Shown here: in pieces, positions 1 through 6,450 of the stretch
Layout of the letters: every line of letters starts with the position of its first letter
How positions within the stretch are numbered: the first letter of the stretch is position 1
From: Clostridia bacterium
GTDB taxonomy: Bacteria > Bacillota_A > Clostridia > Oscillospirales > Butyricicoccaceae
Assembly: GCA_017421885.1 (NCBI GenBank)
Contig: JAFOHJ010000069.1
Span: 1 to 9,249, forward strand
Reading direction: 5' to 3'
Length of the DNA: 9,249 bases
Position numbers and translations under genes: made by a program
Notes under the pieces: model-generated
Seen by the model: the letters and a program-made list of their open reading frames with translations, nothing else
The model's database searches: none
What the model was told of the DNA's origin: nothing

Positions 1-178
1 TTTCATTTTTAACAACTCCCCTGTCACTCAGACGTTTGATGACAGTATAGGTCGTAGTCCTGCTCCACCCCAGCTCTTCCTTACATATCCTGGCCAGCTG
101 TGTACTGTTTATCGGCTCGTGCTTCCATAGAATAAGGCAGAAACGATATTCACTCTCATATATTTTAGGTACCGCCAT
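1..178 (-). CDS. BlaI/MecI/CopY-family transcriptional repressor (N-terminal part, runs off the left edge)
   Basis: The first 59 residues, starting MAVPKIYESEYRFCLILWKH, form the N-terminal winged-helix DNA-binding domain of the BlaI/MecI/CopY family. The segment with SRTTTYTVIKRLSDRG (about residues 42-57) matches the recognition helix and wing start, where this family typically reads 'tTvyTll.RLv.KG'. The C-terminal dimerisation half lies outside the window. The ATG at 178 follows an AGGAGG-like site with good spacing. Family members are dimeric repressors that bind palindromes in their own promoter and are often inactivated by a BlaR1/MecR1-type M56 sensor protease encoded next door; any partner here would lie beyond the left edge. 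The two palindromes just upstream fit autoregulation. Family assignment is firm; the target genes and inducing signal cannot be seen. Confidence 0.88.
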   Translation of the reverse strand, partial: MAVPKIYESEYRFCLILWKHEPINSTQLARICKEELGWSRTTTYTVIKRLSDRGVVKNE

Positions 179-194
179 AATAGCCCTCCTCGTA

Positions 195-210
195 GTCTAA
201 CGCATTAGAC
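195..210. promoter_or_regulatory. Proximal operator-like palindrome for the BlaI-type repressor
   Basis: GTCTAACGCATTAGAC has 6-base arms (GTCTAA / TTAGAC) around CGCA. It lies between the predicted -10 box and the repressor start codon, near the expected transcription start. It shares the 19-base string GTAGTCTAAyGyATTAGAC with the site at 221-239, and the two centres are 29 bp apart. Binding by the repressor is inferred from position and symmetry. Confidence 0.65.
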
Positions 211-222
211 TTATTTGATTGT

Positions 223-251
223 AGTCTAATGTATTAGACGCATTTTGTCAA
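223..251 (-). promoter_or_regulatory. Promoter of the BlaI-type repressor gene
   Basis: Read on the minus strand, a perfect -35 TTGACA (246-251) is followed by a 17-base spacer and a -10 TAGACT (223-228, four of six consensus bases). The weaker -10 is embedded in the operator palindrome, which may explain its divergence. The promoter begins only about 7 bp after the terminator tail of the upstream aminotransferase gene, so the repressor is insulated from that operon. Confidence 0.7.
224..239. promoter_or_regulatory. Distal operator-like palindrome overlapping the repressor promoter
   Basis: GTCTAATGTATTAGAC has 7-base perfect arms around GT. It covers the predicted -10 hexamer and part of the spacer of the repressor promoter, so occupancy would block RNA polymerase. 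It is the better-matched copy of a pair. BlaI/MecI-family operators are palindromes of about this size placed over promoters; the exact bases here differ from the TACA/TGTA type known from staphylococci. Confidence 0.7.
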
Positions 252-257
252 GAGATT

Positions 258-287
258 AAAAAAGGCTCCACCAAACGGTGGAGCCTT
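258..287 (-). terminator. Intrinsic terminator of the asnS-coaW-aminotransferase operon
   Basis: An 11-bp perfect stem (262-272 with 277-287, arm AAGGCTCCACC) with a 4-base loop is followed on the minus strand by six T. It starts 17 bp after the aminotransferase stop codon. Confidence 0.9.
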
Positions 288-304
288 AAATTAAATCTGT
301 TAAA

Positions 305-1585
305 TTACTCAGCCAGTCTCTTCTCAACTGCAGCCATCTTAGCGCAGATGCAGAAGACCTTCATAGCTTCCTTCAGTTCCTCAACAGGAGGCAGCGAAGG
401 AGCGATACGCAGATTGCTGTCCTGAGGATCCTTGCCATAGGGCCATGTAGCGCCGGCATCTGTCATAACGAGACCTGCATTCTTGCAGAGCTCAAAGATG
501 CGGCTTGCGCAGCCGGGCATGTCAAAGCTGATGAAGTAACCGCCCTTAGCAGCCAGCCAGGAAGCGCCTGTGCCCTGAAGGTTCTCTTCGAGCATATTGA
601 GGACCATCTGGAACTTGGGAGCGAGAATAGCAGCATGCTTCTTCATGTGAGCCTTAACACCTTCGGCATTACCGAAGAACTTGACATGACGAGCCTGATT
701 TATCTTGTCGGGACCGATAGCCTGAACCTTAAGAAGGTTCTTAGTCCACTTCATGTTCTTCTCGGAAGCGACCATGCAAGCTACGCCAGCGCCGGGGAAT
801 GTGATCTTGGATGTGGAAGCGAACATGAAGATCATGTCTTCGTTGCCGTGCTTCTTTGCAGCCTCAAAGATATCGAGGATCTCGATCTCTTCGTCTGTCA
901 GGTGGTGGACTACATAAGCGTTGTCCCACATGATCTTAAAGTCGGGTGCAGCGGGCTTAAGAGCAGCAAAACGCTCGATAACTTCGTTGGAGTAAACGGC
1001 GCCGCTGGGATTCGAGTACTTGGGAACACACCAGATGCCCTTAACTGTAGCATCTTCGGAAACCAGCTTCTCTACCATATCCATATCGGGGCCGTCAGCA
1101 TTCATGGGAACAGGGATCATCTCGATGCCAAGCTGCTCGCAGATAGCAAAGTGACGGTCATAACCGGGAACGGGGCACAGGAACTTTGTCTTCTCCTGCT
1201 TGCTCCAGGGTGTGTTGCCGTTGCAGTCGCCAAATACCCACAGACGCATCATGTTGTCATACATCATTGTCAGCGAAGCATTGCCGCCGATGAGGATGTT
1301 TTCGGGCTTTGTGCCGAGGAGCTCGGCAAACAGAGCCTTGCATGCGGGAATACCATCGAGGCCGCCATAGTTACGGAGGTCTGTACCCTCAAAGATTGTG
1401 TCTTCGTTTGTGCTGATAACTGTCAGAAGATCACGGCTCAGGTCGAGCTGGTCAGCGCCGGGCTTGCCTCTAGCCATGTTGAGCTTCAGGTTCTTTGCGC
1501 AGCAATCGTCATACTGAGCCTTAAGCTCTGTCTGAAGAGCCAACAACTCTTCTCTGTTTGCTGTGAGAATATCCATGTTATTCAT
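305..1585 (-). CDS. Aspartate aminotransferase of the PF12897 type (PLP-dependent, fold type I)
   Basis: The 426-residue protein is a class I/II-fold, PLP-dependent aminotransferase. The N-terminal segment LNMARGKPGADQLDLS (34-49) is characteristic of the PF12897 group, which includes an aspartate aminotransferase of Corynebacterium. The expected active-site residues are visible: YSNPSG (N192), DNAYVVHH (D221, pairs with the pyridine nitrogen), STSK (K260, the PLP Schiff-base lysine) and NLRIAPS (R403, substrate carboxylate). It should interconvert aspartate and oxaloacetate with 2-oxoglutarate/glutamate in the cytosol, though members of this group can differ in specificity. It is the last gene of the operon, 26 bp after coaW. 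The start is uncertain: AGGAG lies only 2 bases before the first ATG (1585) and 11 before a second in-frame ATG (1576), so translation may begin at residue 4. Confidence 0.88.
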   Translation of the reverse strand: MNNMDILTANREELLALQTELKAQYDDCCAKNLKLNMARGKPGADQLDLSRDLLTVISTNEDTIFEGTDLRNYGGLDGIPACKALFAELLGTKPENILIGGNASLTMMYDNMMRLWVFGDCNGNTPWSKQEKTKFLCPVPGYDRHFAICEQLGIEMIPVPMNADGPDMDMVEKLVSEDATVKGIWCVPKYSNPSGAVYSNEVIERFAALKPAAPDFKIMWDNAYVVHHLTDEEIEILDIFEAAKKHGNEDMIFMFASTSKITFPGAGVACMVASEKNMKWTKNLLKVQAIGPDKINQARHVKFFGNAEGVKAHMKKHAAILAPKFQMVLNMLEENLQGTGASWLAAKGGYFISFDMPGCASRIFELCKNAGLVMTDAGATWPYGKDPQDSNLRIAPSLPPVEELKEAMKVFCICAKMAAVEKRLAE

Positions 1586-1611
1586 CTCTCCTTAATAGTG
1601 ATTGAACGTTT

Positions 1612-2421
1612 TTATATACCAGAGATAGCCGCACCAATCGCTGTGGCATAGTCGGAATTATCCGGAATGAAGAACTCTACATTATAGAGTGTCTCGATAT
1701 CCCTGAATATCCTCTTGGCCACAGGCACTTTTGACAGATTGCCGGTGAGCACGATACGGGTCATTCCGCGGCTCCTGCCTGCCAGCGCTGCAACGATGCC
1801 TATCGTCTGAAAAACCATATTGAGAACTCCCAGCGCAAGATCGGCCGGGGTGGCAATGTCAGAGACTTTACCGAAATTGGAAGCCGTGATGGCTCCCGTC
1901 ATATTTGAGATATCTTCGGAAGAAATATCTCCGATGGTAAGGTCGATGTTTGAAAGATCGCCTTCCGAGGCAAGGTCCATGATATGCTCGATATCTCTCA
2001 CGCCGATAAGCTTGTCACAGATGCCGATGACCGTGCCGCCGCCTACTCCCGTTCCGCCGATATGAGCAATATCACTTCCGTTAACACCTATAACGGCAGT
2101 ACCAGTGCCCATGCTGACAACAACAGTCTTATCAAAACCAGAAAGATACTTTCCTCCAAGGCCGACAGCAGTTATCTCGTCAACCTTTTTAGTGTCTATC
2201 TGATAAATAGACTTGGGCAGAAAGCTGGAACCCACACCCGTGACCATTATGCGGCTTACATCCGAAAGCTCGAGCTGATTTTCAAGCAGGAACTTGCCAA
2301 AGGCGCCATAAGCCGAGGTTTTGGGATCGCTGGCCTTGACCATCAAGGGAGATATGATGTTTTCACCATCGAACCCTACGATCTTTGTCGTGCTTCCGCC
2401 TATATCGATTCCAATTACCAT
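1612..2421 (-). CDS. coaW: Type II pantothenate kinase
   Basis: The 269-residue protein is an ASKHA-fold kinase of the type II PanK family. It phosphorylates pantothenate with ATP, the first committed step of coenzyme A synthesis. Visible motifs are the phosphate-1 loop GIDIGGSTTK (4-13), the VDE segment (80-82) where the catalytic glutamate of Staphylococcus aureus CoaW falls (E82 here), MGTGT (104-108), and the glycine-rich IGGTGVGGGT (121-130) followed by a helix like that in the staphylococcal enzyme. The tail YATAIGAAISG (258-268) is also typical. Length matches S. aureus CoaW (about 267 residues). The ATG follows GAGG with a 5-base gap. It lies 69 bp after asnS, across a hairpin, and 26 bp before the aminotransferase. 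The S. aureus enzyme is known to resist feedback by CoA; whether this one does cannot be seen. Confidence 0.9.
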   Translation of the reverse strand: MVIGIDIGGSTTKIVGFDGENIISPLMVKASDPKTSAYGAFGKFLLENQLELSDVSRIMVTGVGSSFLPKSIYQIDTKKVDEITAVGLGGKYLSGFDKTVVVSMGTGTAVIGVNGSDIAHIGGTGVGGGTVIGICDKLIGVRDIEHIMDLASEGDLSNIDLTIGDISSEDISNMTGAITASNFGKVSDIATPADLALGVLNMVFQTIGIVAALAGRSRGMTRIVLTGNLSKVPVAKRIFRDIETLYNVEFFIPDNSDYATAIGAAISGI

Positions 2422-2439
2422 ACGAACCTCGCCAAATTA

Positions 2440-2480
2440 TTAAAAGCAAAACCTCAGGGAGCAGCAAAGCTGCCCCCTGA
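2440..2480 (-). terminator. Hairpin in the asnS-coaW gap: partial terminator or mRNA-stability element
   Basis: A 12-bp stem (2454-2465 with 2469-2480; one G-U wobble in the minus-strand RNA, 3-base loop) lies 10 bp after the asnS stop. It is followed on the minus strand by GGTTTTGCTTTTAAT, an interrupted T tract. It may give leaky termination that lowers coaW and aminotransferase expression relative to asnS, or it may protect the asnS mRNA end. No convincing promoter for coaW is seen in the rest of the gap. Confidence 0.5.
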
Positions 2481-2490
2481 AAAATATTCA

Positions 2491-3879
2491 TCAGATGCTG
2501 ATGTTGCCTACTGTTCTGGGGAAAGGCAGAACATCACGGATGTTACCCATACCTGTCAGATACATGATAAGACGCTCAAAGCCGATGCCGTAGCCCGAGT
2601 GGACAACGCCGCCGAACTTTCTGAGCTCGAGGTACCAGTCATAGTCCTCTGCCTTGAGGCCGCACTCTTCCATGCGCTTCTCAAGAACATCGAGGCGTTC
2701 TTCTCTCTGGCTGCCGCCGATCAGTTCGCCGATGCCGGGAACCAGCATGTCCATAGCTGCAACAGTCTTGCCGTCGTCATTAAGGCGCATGTAATATGCC
2801 TTGATCTCCTTGGGATAGTTCATGACGAAAACAGGCTTACCGAAAACAACCTCGGAAAGATATCTCTCATGCTCTGTCTGGATATCAGCGCCCCAGAATA
2901 CGGGGAACTCGAACTTATCGTTGTTCTTCTTGAGGATCTCGATGGCATCTGTGTAATCAATGCGGCCGAAACGCTCTTCATTGGCGATCTTGCTCAGACG
3001 CTCGATGAGGCCCTTGTCAACAAACTTGTTAAGGAACTCCATCTCGTCGGGGCAAGCCTTAAGAACATGGTTGATTACATACTTTGTCATGTCCTCAGCC
3101 AGCTGTGCGTTAGCCGCGAGGTCGTTGAATGCGACTTCGGGCTCGATCATCCAGAACTCGGCTGCATGGCGTGTTGTGTTGGAACGCTCAGCACGGAATG
3201 TGGGACCGAATGTATATGTCTTTCCAAATGCAAGTGCAAATACCTCAGCCTCGAGCTGACCCGAAACGGTCAGGTTTGTGCTGGTGCCAAAGAAGTCCTT
3301 TGTATAGTCTACAGAACCGTCCTCATTCTTGGGAACGTTATCCATATCCATTGTTGTTGCACGGAACATTGCGCCTGCACCCTCAGCATCGCTGGATGTA
3401 ATGATGGGTGTGTGTGCGTAAACAAATCCGCGCTGGTTAAAGAAGCTGTGGATAGCAAATGCTGCCTCGCTGCGGATGCGGAATACTGCATTGAATGTGT
3501 TTGTTCTGGGACGGAGATGCTGAATTGTACGCAGATACTCCATTGTGTGGCGCTTCTTCTGCAGAGGATAATCTGCAGGGCACTCGCCCTCTACCAGGAC
3601 CTCGTCGGCTGTCAGCTCGACAGGCTGCTGGGGATTGGGAGAAGCTGTGAGTGTTCCCTTAACTGTAACGGCTGTACCGACATTAAGCGAGCCGGCCAGC
3701 TTGTAAAATGCGCTCTCGGAAGGAACGACTACCTGAAGGTTCTTGATGACAGAACCGTCGTTGAGCTCGATAAAGGCACATGCCTTTACGTCTCTCGATG
3801 TTCTTACCCAGCCGCTGAGAGAAACCTGTTTGCCGAGGTACTCTTCGTGCTGATGAAGAATTTCTCTTACTGTTACCAT
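2491..3879 (-). CDS. asnS: Asparaginyl-tRNA synthetase
   Basis: The 462-residue protein is a class IIb aminoacyl-tRNA synthetase that charges tRNA-Asn with asparagine. The N-terminal OB-fold anticodon-binding domain (about 16-100) has the opening [12 protein letters not shown]. The catalytic core contains a motif 1 region around [19 protein letters not shown] (151-169), motif 2 beginning [11 protein letters not shown] (228-238) and motif 3 [13 protein letters not shown] (441-453) with its essential arginine at 446. The acidic insert after [11 protein letters not shown] and the SNTTRH form of motif 2 fit AsnRS rather than AspRS. Length equals the usual AsnRS (about 463). The Shine-Dalgarno is weak (AGAGAA, about 7 bases before ATG), so translation may partly depend on the upstream gene, which ends 35 bp earlier. 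Presence of AsnRS indicates direct Asn-tRNA formation. No T-box leader is seen before it. Confidence 0.97.
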   Translation of the reverse strand: MVTVREILHQHEEYLGKQVSLSGWVRTSRDVKACAFIELNDGSVIKNLQVVVPSESAFYKLAGSLNVGTAVTVKGTLTASPNPQQPVELTADEVLVEGECPADYPLQKKRHTMEYLRTIQHLRPRTNTFNAVFRIRSEAAFAIHSFFNQRGFVYAHTPIITSSDAEGAGAMFRATTMDMDNVPKNEDGSVDYTKDFFGTSTNLTVSGQLEAEVFALAFGKTYTFGPTFRAERSNTTRHAAEFWMIEPEVAFNDLAANAQLAEDMTKYVINHVLKACPDEMEFLNKFVDKGLIERLSKIANEERFGRIDYTDAIEILKKNNDKFEFPVFWGADIQTEHERYLSEVVFGKPVFVMNYPKEIKAYYMRLNDDGKTVAAMDMLVPGIGELIGGSQREERLDVLEKRMEECGLKAEDYDWYLELRKFGGVVHSGYGIGFERLIMYLTGMGNIRDVLPFPRTVGNISI

Positions 3880-3914
3880 AATCTATTCTCTTGCCTTTCG
3901 GTTAAAATTACTTT

Positions 3915-4196
3915 TTAGCACTCGCCCTTTGCGATAGCCTGCATTGCAAGTTCAAGGCCTTCGGCGATCTGGCCGGGGCAGGATGTTGCTCTGGGGCCGC
4001 ACTTGATGCCCTTGCAGCGATCGATGATCTCTGTTACAGGCATGCCCTTAACAAGAGCCGCAATACCCTTAAGGTTGCCATCGCAGCCGCGGCGGGGCAT
4101 CTCGAGTTCAACAAGAACACCATCTTCGATATGGAAAATAAATGTAGGGGTGCAGATGCCCTTGCCGATTGTGCTGTAAGTATACTTATGCTTCAT
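3915..4196 (-). CDS. Small stand-alone TSCPD-domain protein (TIGR03905-like), function unknown
   Basis: This 93-residue cytosolic protein is one TSCPD domain. That domain is known as the C-terminal part of some class II (B12-dependent) ribonucleotide reductases and also as short free-standing proteins of unknown role. Visible features are KGICTPTFIFHI (12-23), RRGCDGNLKGI (36-46) and the signature CGPRATSCPGQIAEGL (66-81), where G replaces the usual D of TSCPD. Six cysteines (15, 38, 61, 66, 73, 93) could bind a metal or act in thiol chemistry; this is inference. It has a strong AGGAGA ribosome site about 7 bases before ATG, and it is the first gene of the asnS operon with its own promoter upstream. 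The domain call is firm, but no function can be assigned. Confidence 0.85.
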   Translation of the reverse strand: MKHKYTYSTIGKGICTPTFIFHIEDGVLVELEMPRRGCDGNLKGIAALVKGMPVTEIIDRCKGIKCGPRATSCPGQIAEGLELAMQAIAKGEC

Positions 4197-4230
4197 TCTA
4201 TTATCTCCTGAATATTAATAATTTTAGACA

Positions 4231-4267
4231 ACAGAAGCAGGCAGGATACATCTCCTGCCGCTTCTGT
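4231..4267 (-). other. Leader hairpin upstream of the TSCPD-asnS operon (or weak terminator of ltaE)
   Basis: A 15-bp stem with one bulged base (arms 4231-4246 and 4253-4267, 6-base loop) lies between ltaE and the TSCPD gene. The following minus-strand sequence, TGTCTAAAATTATT, has no proper T run, so efficient termination is doubtful. If the promoter at 4279-4305 is real, the hairpin starts within a few bases of the transcript 5' end and forms a structured leader. Confidence 0.55.
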
Positions 4268-4278
4268 TCTCTCCTAAG

Positions 4279-4305
4279 ATTATCACAAGTTTCGCGTCTT
4301 GTCTA
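4279..4305 (-). promoter_or_regulatory. Candidate promoter of the TSCPD-asnS-coaW-aminotransferase operon
   Basis: Minus strand: -35-like TAGACA (4300-4305, five of six), a 15-base spacer, and an extended -10 TGTGATAAT (hexamer GATAAT at 4279-4284, five of six, with the TGn element). The spacer is short, but the extended -10 could compensate. It lies in the gap after ltaE. Confidence 0.45.
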
Positions 4306-4329
4306 TCTTATCCCGCGAAAAAGACTATT

Positions 4330-5352
4330 TTAGAAACAATTCTGGATCTCAGCTACCAACAGATCGATGTGCTCGCGTGTGATATCGTTGTTTGTTACAA
4401 AGCGAACGGGGCCGCCTTCATATCCACCGACCTTAATATTCTTCTCGAGCAGCTTGCCTGCCATTGCAGCGATCTTTTCTTCGGGCTGGTCAAATGTGCA
4501 GAATACCATATTGATCTCTACTGCCTCGGGGTCGCAGTGAATATAAGGAACCTCGCTGAGCTTCTGGGCAAGATACTTTGCATTTGCATGGTCTTCATGC
4601 AGGCGCTTTGTCATCTTCTCAAGAGCAATAATGCCAGCTGCTGCAAGAACACCTGTCTGGCGCATACCGCCGCCGAGGATCTTTCTGTTGCGGCGCGATC
4701 TTTCGATAAACTCGGCCGAGCCGGCAAGGATAGCACCTACCGGAGCACACAGGCCCTTGGAAAGACAGCATGTGACTGTGTCGCAATACTGTGTGATCTC
4801 CTTGACATCAACGCCAAGCGCAACCGCCGCATTAAACAGGCGGGCACCATCGAGATGTACTGGGATATTATGCTTCTTCGAGACCTCGCGGATCTCAGCC
4901 ATGCGCTCAAGTGAAACAACATGACCGTTTGCAAGCGCATTTTCAAGGCAGATAAGAGCTGTGTCAGGATGGTGGACATTCTTTGTTCTGATCGACTTTT
5001 CGATCATTTTTGCATCGGGAACTGTGTTTTCAAAATAAAGCGAACATACATTGGCTCCGGAAAGAAGAGCGGTAGCACCAGCTTCGTGTGTAACGATATG
5101 TGAATCGGCACTTACAATGATCTCGTCACCCTTCTTCGTCTGACCCATGATAGCCAGCTGGTTACCCATTGTGCCCGAAGAGATAAAAAGAGCCTTTTCT
5201 TTGCCCAACATCTTTGCTGCAAGGGCTTCAAGCTCATTGGTAGTGGGGTCATCTTCGTAAACGTCATCACCTACGATAGCAGCAGCCATAGCAGCGCGCA
5301 TTTCCTCGGTAGGATGTGTTACCGTGTCGCTTCTGAAGTCAATGAATTTCAT
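4330..5352 (-). CDS. ltaE: Low-specificity L-threonine aldolase
   Basis: The 340-residue protein is a PLP-dependent aldolase of fold type I that cleaves L-threonine or L-allo-threonine to glycine and acetaldehyde. It has the family opening MKFIDFRSDTVTHPT (1-15), with R7 at a cofactor/substrate position. H85 in SADSHI is the ring-stacking/catalytic histidine. HLDGAR (166-171) carries the cofactor aspartate D168 and R171. CLSKGLCAPVG (196-206) contains the Schiff-base lysine K199, and GGGMRQ (227-232) and VRFVT (306-310) are present. Length is usual for the family. The reading frame extends 15 bases further to a TTG, but that TTG overlaps the GGAGG ribosome site (5361-5365); the ATG at 5352 sits 8 bases after it and matches the family N terminus. 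It is transcribed alone from a strong promoter, divergent from the PheA-like gene. Confidence 0.93.
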   Translation of the reverse strand: MKFIDFRSDTVTHPTEEMRAAMAAAIVGDDVYEDDPTTNELEALAAKMLGKEKALFISSGTMGNQLAIMGQTKKGDEIIVSADSHIVTHEAGATALLSGANVCSLYFENTVPDAKMIEKSIRTKNVHHPDTALICLENALANGHVVSLERMAEIREVSKKHNIPVHLDGARLFNAAVALGVDVKEITQYCDTVTCCLSKGLCAPVGAILAGSAEFIERSRRNRKILGGGMRQTGVLAAAGIIALEKMTKRLHEDHANAKYLAQKLSEVPYIHCDPEAVEINMVFCTFDQPEEKIAAMAGKLLEKNIKVGGYEGGPVRFVTNNDITREHIDLLVAEIQNCF

Positions 5353-5418
5353 TTTATTTTCCTCCAACTCAATATATTTACAATTTAGAAATTATTTCGG
5401 TGCAGATTAGTATATAAG

Positions 5419-5447
5419 ATTATACCACAGAGGTGTTTTTTTGTAAA
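5419..5447 (-). promoter_or_regulatory. Promoter of ltaE
   Basis: Minus strand: -35 TTTACA (5442-5447, five of six), a 17-base spacer and a perfect extended -10 TGGTATAAT (hexamer 5419-5424). The predicted start near 5412 gives a leader of about 60 bases. The -35 box is only 10 bp from the -35 box of the divergent promoter. Confidence 0.85.
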
Positions 5448-5457
5448 TTATAATGAA

Positions 5458-5487
5458 TTGACATCTTCAAAATATTTGAGATATGAT
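5458..5487 (+). promoter_or_regulatory. Promoter of the PheA-like gene
   Basis: Perfect -35 TTGACA (5458-5463), an 18-base spacer and -10 TATGAT (5482-5487, five of six). The predicted start near 5494 leaves a leader of about 33 bases, so the in-frame TTG at 5458, which is the first codon of the -35 box itself, cannot be the start codon. Confidence 0.82.
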
Positions 5488-5526
5488 ATTATCAGCCAAA
5501 ACTCTGAAAAAATAAAGGATGATTTT

Positions 5527-6393
5527 ATGAACCAGTTAAATCTGCTCAACCATGTTATAGCTAATTGCGATGAAGCTCTGGTCGAGGCATTTGTCAGAAG
5601 AATGGACATATCCTCCGAAGTAGCTAAAGCAAAGCTCTCCATGGACGAAAAAGTCTATGACTCTAAAACCGAGCGCGAATATATCCAGCATGTAGTATCC
5701 CAGTTCAGCCCTGAGCTGAGCCTTAAGGCTAATTCTCTTTGGTATTCCCTGCTCCGCATGGACCGTGGCCAGCAGTTCCGCTGGATCCTCAAGCACACAG
5801 AAAACGTCGCCCCTGCCCACGAGTCTCTTATCACCGATTCTCTGCCCGAAGGCCCCGTTGCCTGCATCGACAAGTATGCTGATGAGGCTTCTCAGATGCT
5901 GGGATGCGATGTTATCCGCTGCGACTCAAATGACGAAGCGCTTCAGATGCTCAAGGACGGCAAGGTCGCACGCACCGTTCTCGGCTGCGACAAGGACTTT
6001 GACCTTGCTCAGATTTACCTCACCTTCTATAACACAGATATCTTCATGAATGCCAGCGCCCGCCCCAACGATGGCCGCAGCCTCTTCTTCCTTTCCAAGA
6101 ATCTTGTTGTTCCCGAAGACTGCAACCGCATGACTCTGGCATTTGCTGTCGACCGTCATTATGGCAGCCTTACTCAGGCTCTGTCGACTCTGGCCGAAGC
6201 AAAGCTCAACATCGAAAATATGCGTCTGCGCCGTAAGGTAGCCGGCGATGGCCACCCCGATGACCTTATCTTCATCGATCTCTCGGGTGATTTTAACACC
6301 ATTGACACACGCACAGCCCTCTATCAGTTCGAGAATGAGATGTATTACTTCCGCCTGCTTGGTTTCTGGAACCATGAGGAACAGGACGACTGA
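5527..6393 (+). CDS. Degenerate PheA-like protein: chorismate mutase-like, shortened prephenate dehydratase-like and ACT domains
   Basis: The 288-residue protein has the order of the bifunctional chorismate mutase/prephenate dehydratase. Residues 1-88 resemble AroQ mutase. Aligned by eye with E. coli, R28, K39, D48, E52 and Q88 are kept (R25, K36, D45, E49, Q83), but R11 is N8 and R51 is T48. Residues about 108-183 recall only the first and last pieces of prephenate dehydratase; some 90 central residues and the catalytic TRF motif are missing (NDGRSLFFLS at 171-180 instead). Residues 201-281 are a clear ACT domain, with GSLT for GALV and RLRR for ESRP, so phenylalanine binding is uncertain. 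P-proteins usually have 360-390 residues. ATG 5527 follows AAAGGA by 7 bases. The gene is monocistronic. Domain ancestry is well supported; enzyme activity is doubtful. It may be a regulator, a partner subunit or a relic. Confidence 0.75.
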   Translation: MNQLNLLNHVIANCDEALVEAFVRRMDISSEVAKAKLSMDEKVYDSKTEREYIQHVVSQFSPELSLKANSLWYSLLRMDRGQQFRWILKHTENVAPAHESLITDSLPEGPVACIDKYADEASQMLGCDVIRCDSNDEALQMLKDGKVARTVLGCDKDFDLAQIYLTFYNTDIFMNASARPNDGRSLFFLSKNLVVPEDCNRMTLAFAVDRHYGSLTQALSTLAEAKLNIENMRLRRKVAGDGHPDDLIFIDLSGDFNTIDTRTALYQFENEMYYFRLLGFWNHEEQDD

Positions 6394-6410
6394 TACTCAT
6401 AAAAAAGCCG

Positions 6411-6445
6411 ATCCCATCTGCATCTGCAGATGGGATTTTCTTTTT
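6411..6445 (+). terminator. Intrinsic terminator of the PheA-like gene
   Basis: A 10-bp stem ATCCCATCTG (6411-6420) pairs with 6427-6436 around a 6-base loop, followed by TTTCTTTTT. It lies 17 bp after the stop codon. Six A at 6401-6406 before the stem would give a T tract on the other strand, so it may act in both directions. Confidence 0.88.
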
Positions 6446-6450
6446 CCAAC

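Noticed and set aside
635..1651. A 338-codon plus-strand open frame opposite the aminotransferase
   Set aside because: It is antisense to a gene with all PLP-enzyme motifs, and it has no family resemblance and no ribosome site.
1984..3918. A 644-codon plus-strand open frame opposite asnS and part of coaW
   Set aside because: It lies antisense to two unmistakable genes. Its translation is cysteine- and leucine-rich with no recognisable domain and no ribosome site. Codon bias of the real genes removes stops from the opposite strand.
3880..4330. T-box leader controlling asnS
   Set aside because: No T-box consensus (TGGNACCGCG-like) or long leader is present on the minus strand. The asnS gap is only 35 bp, and the operon leader holds just one hairpin.
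5458..5526. N-terminal extension of the PheA-like protein from TTG 5458
   Set aside because: The TTG is the first codon of a perfect TTGACA -35 box, and transcription should start after it. The ATG at 5527 has a well-placed Shine-Dalgarno.
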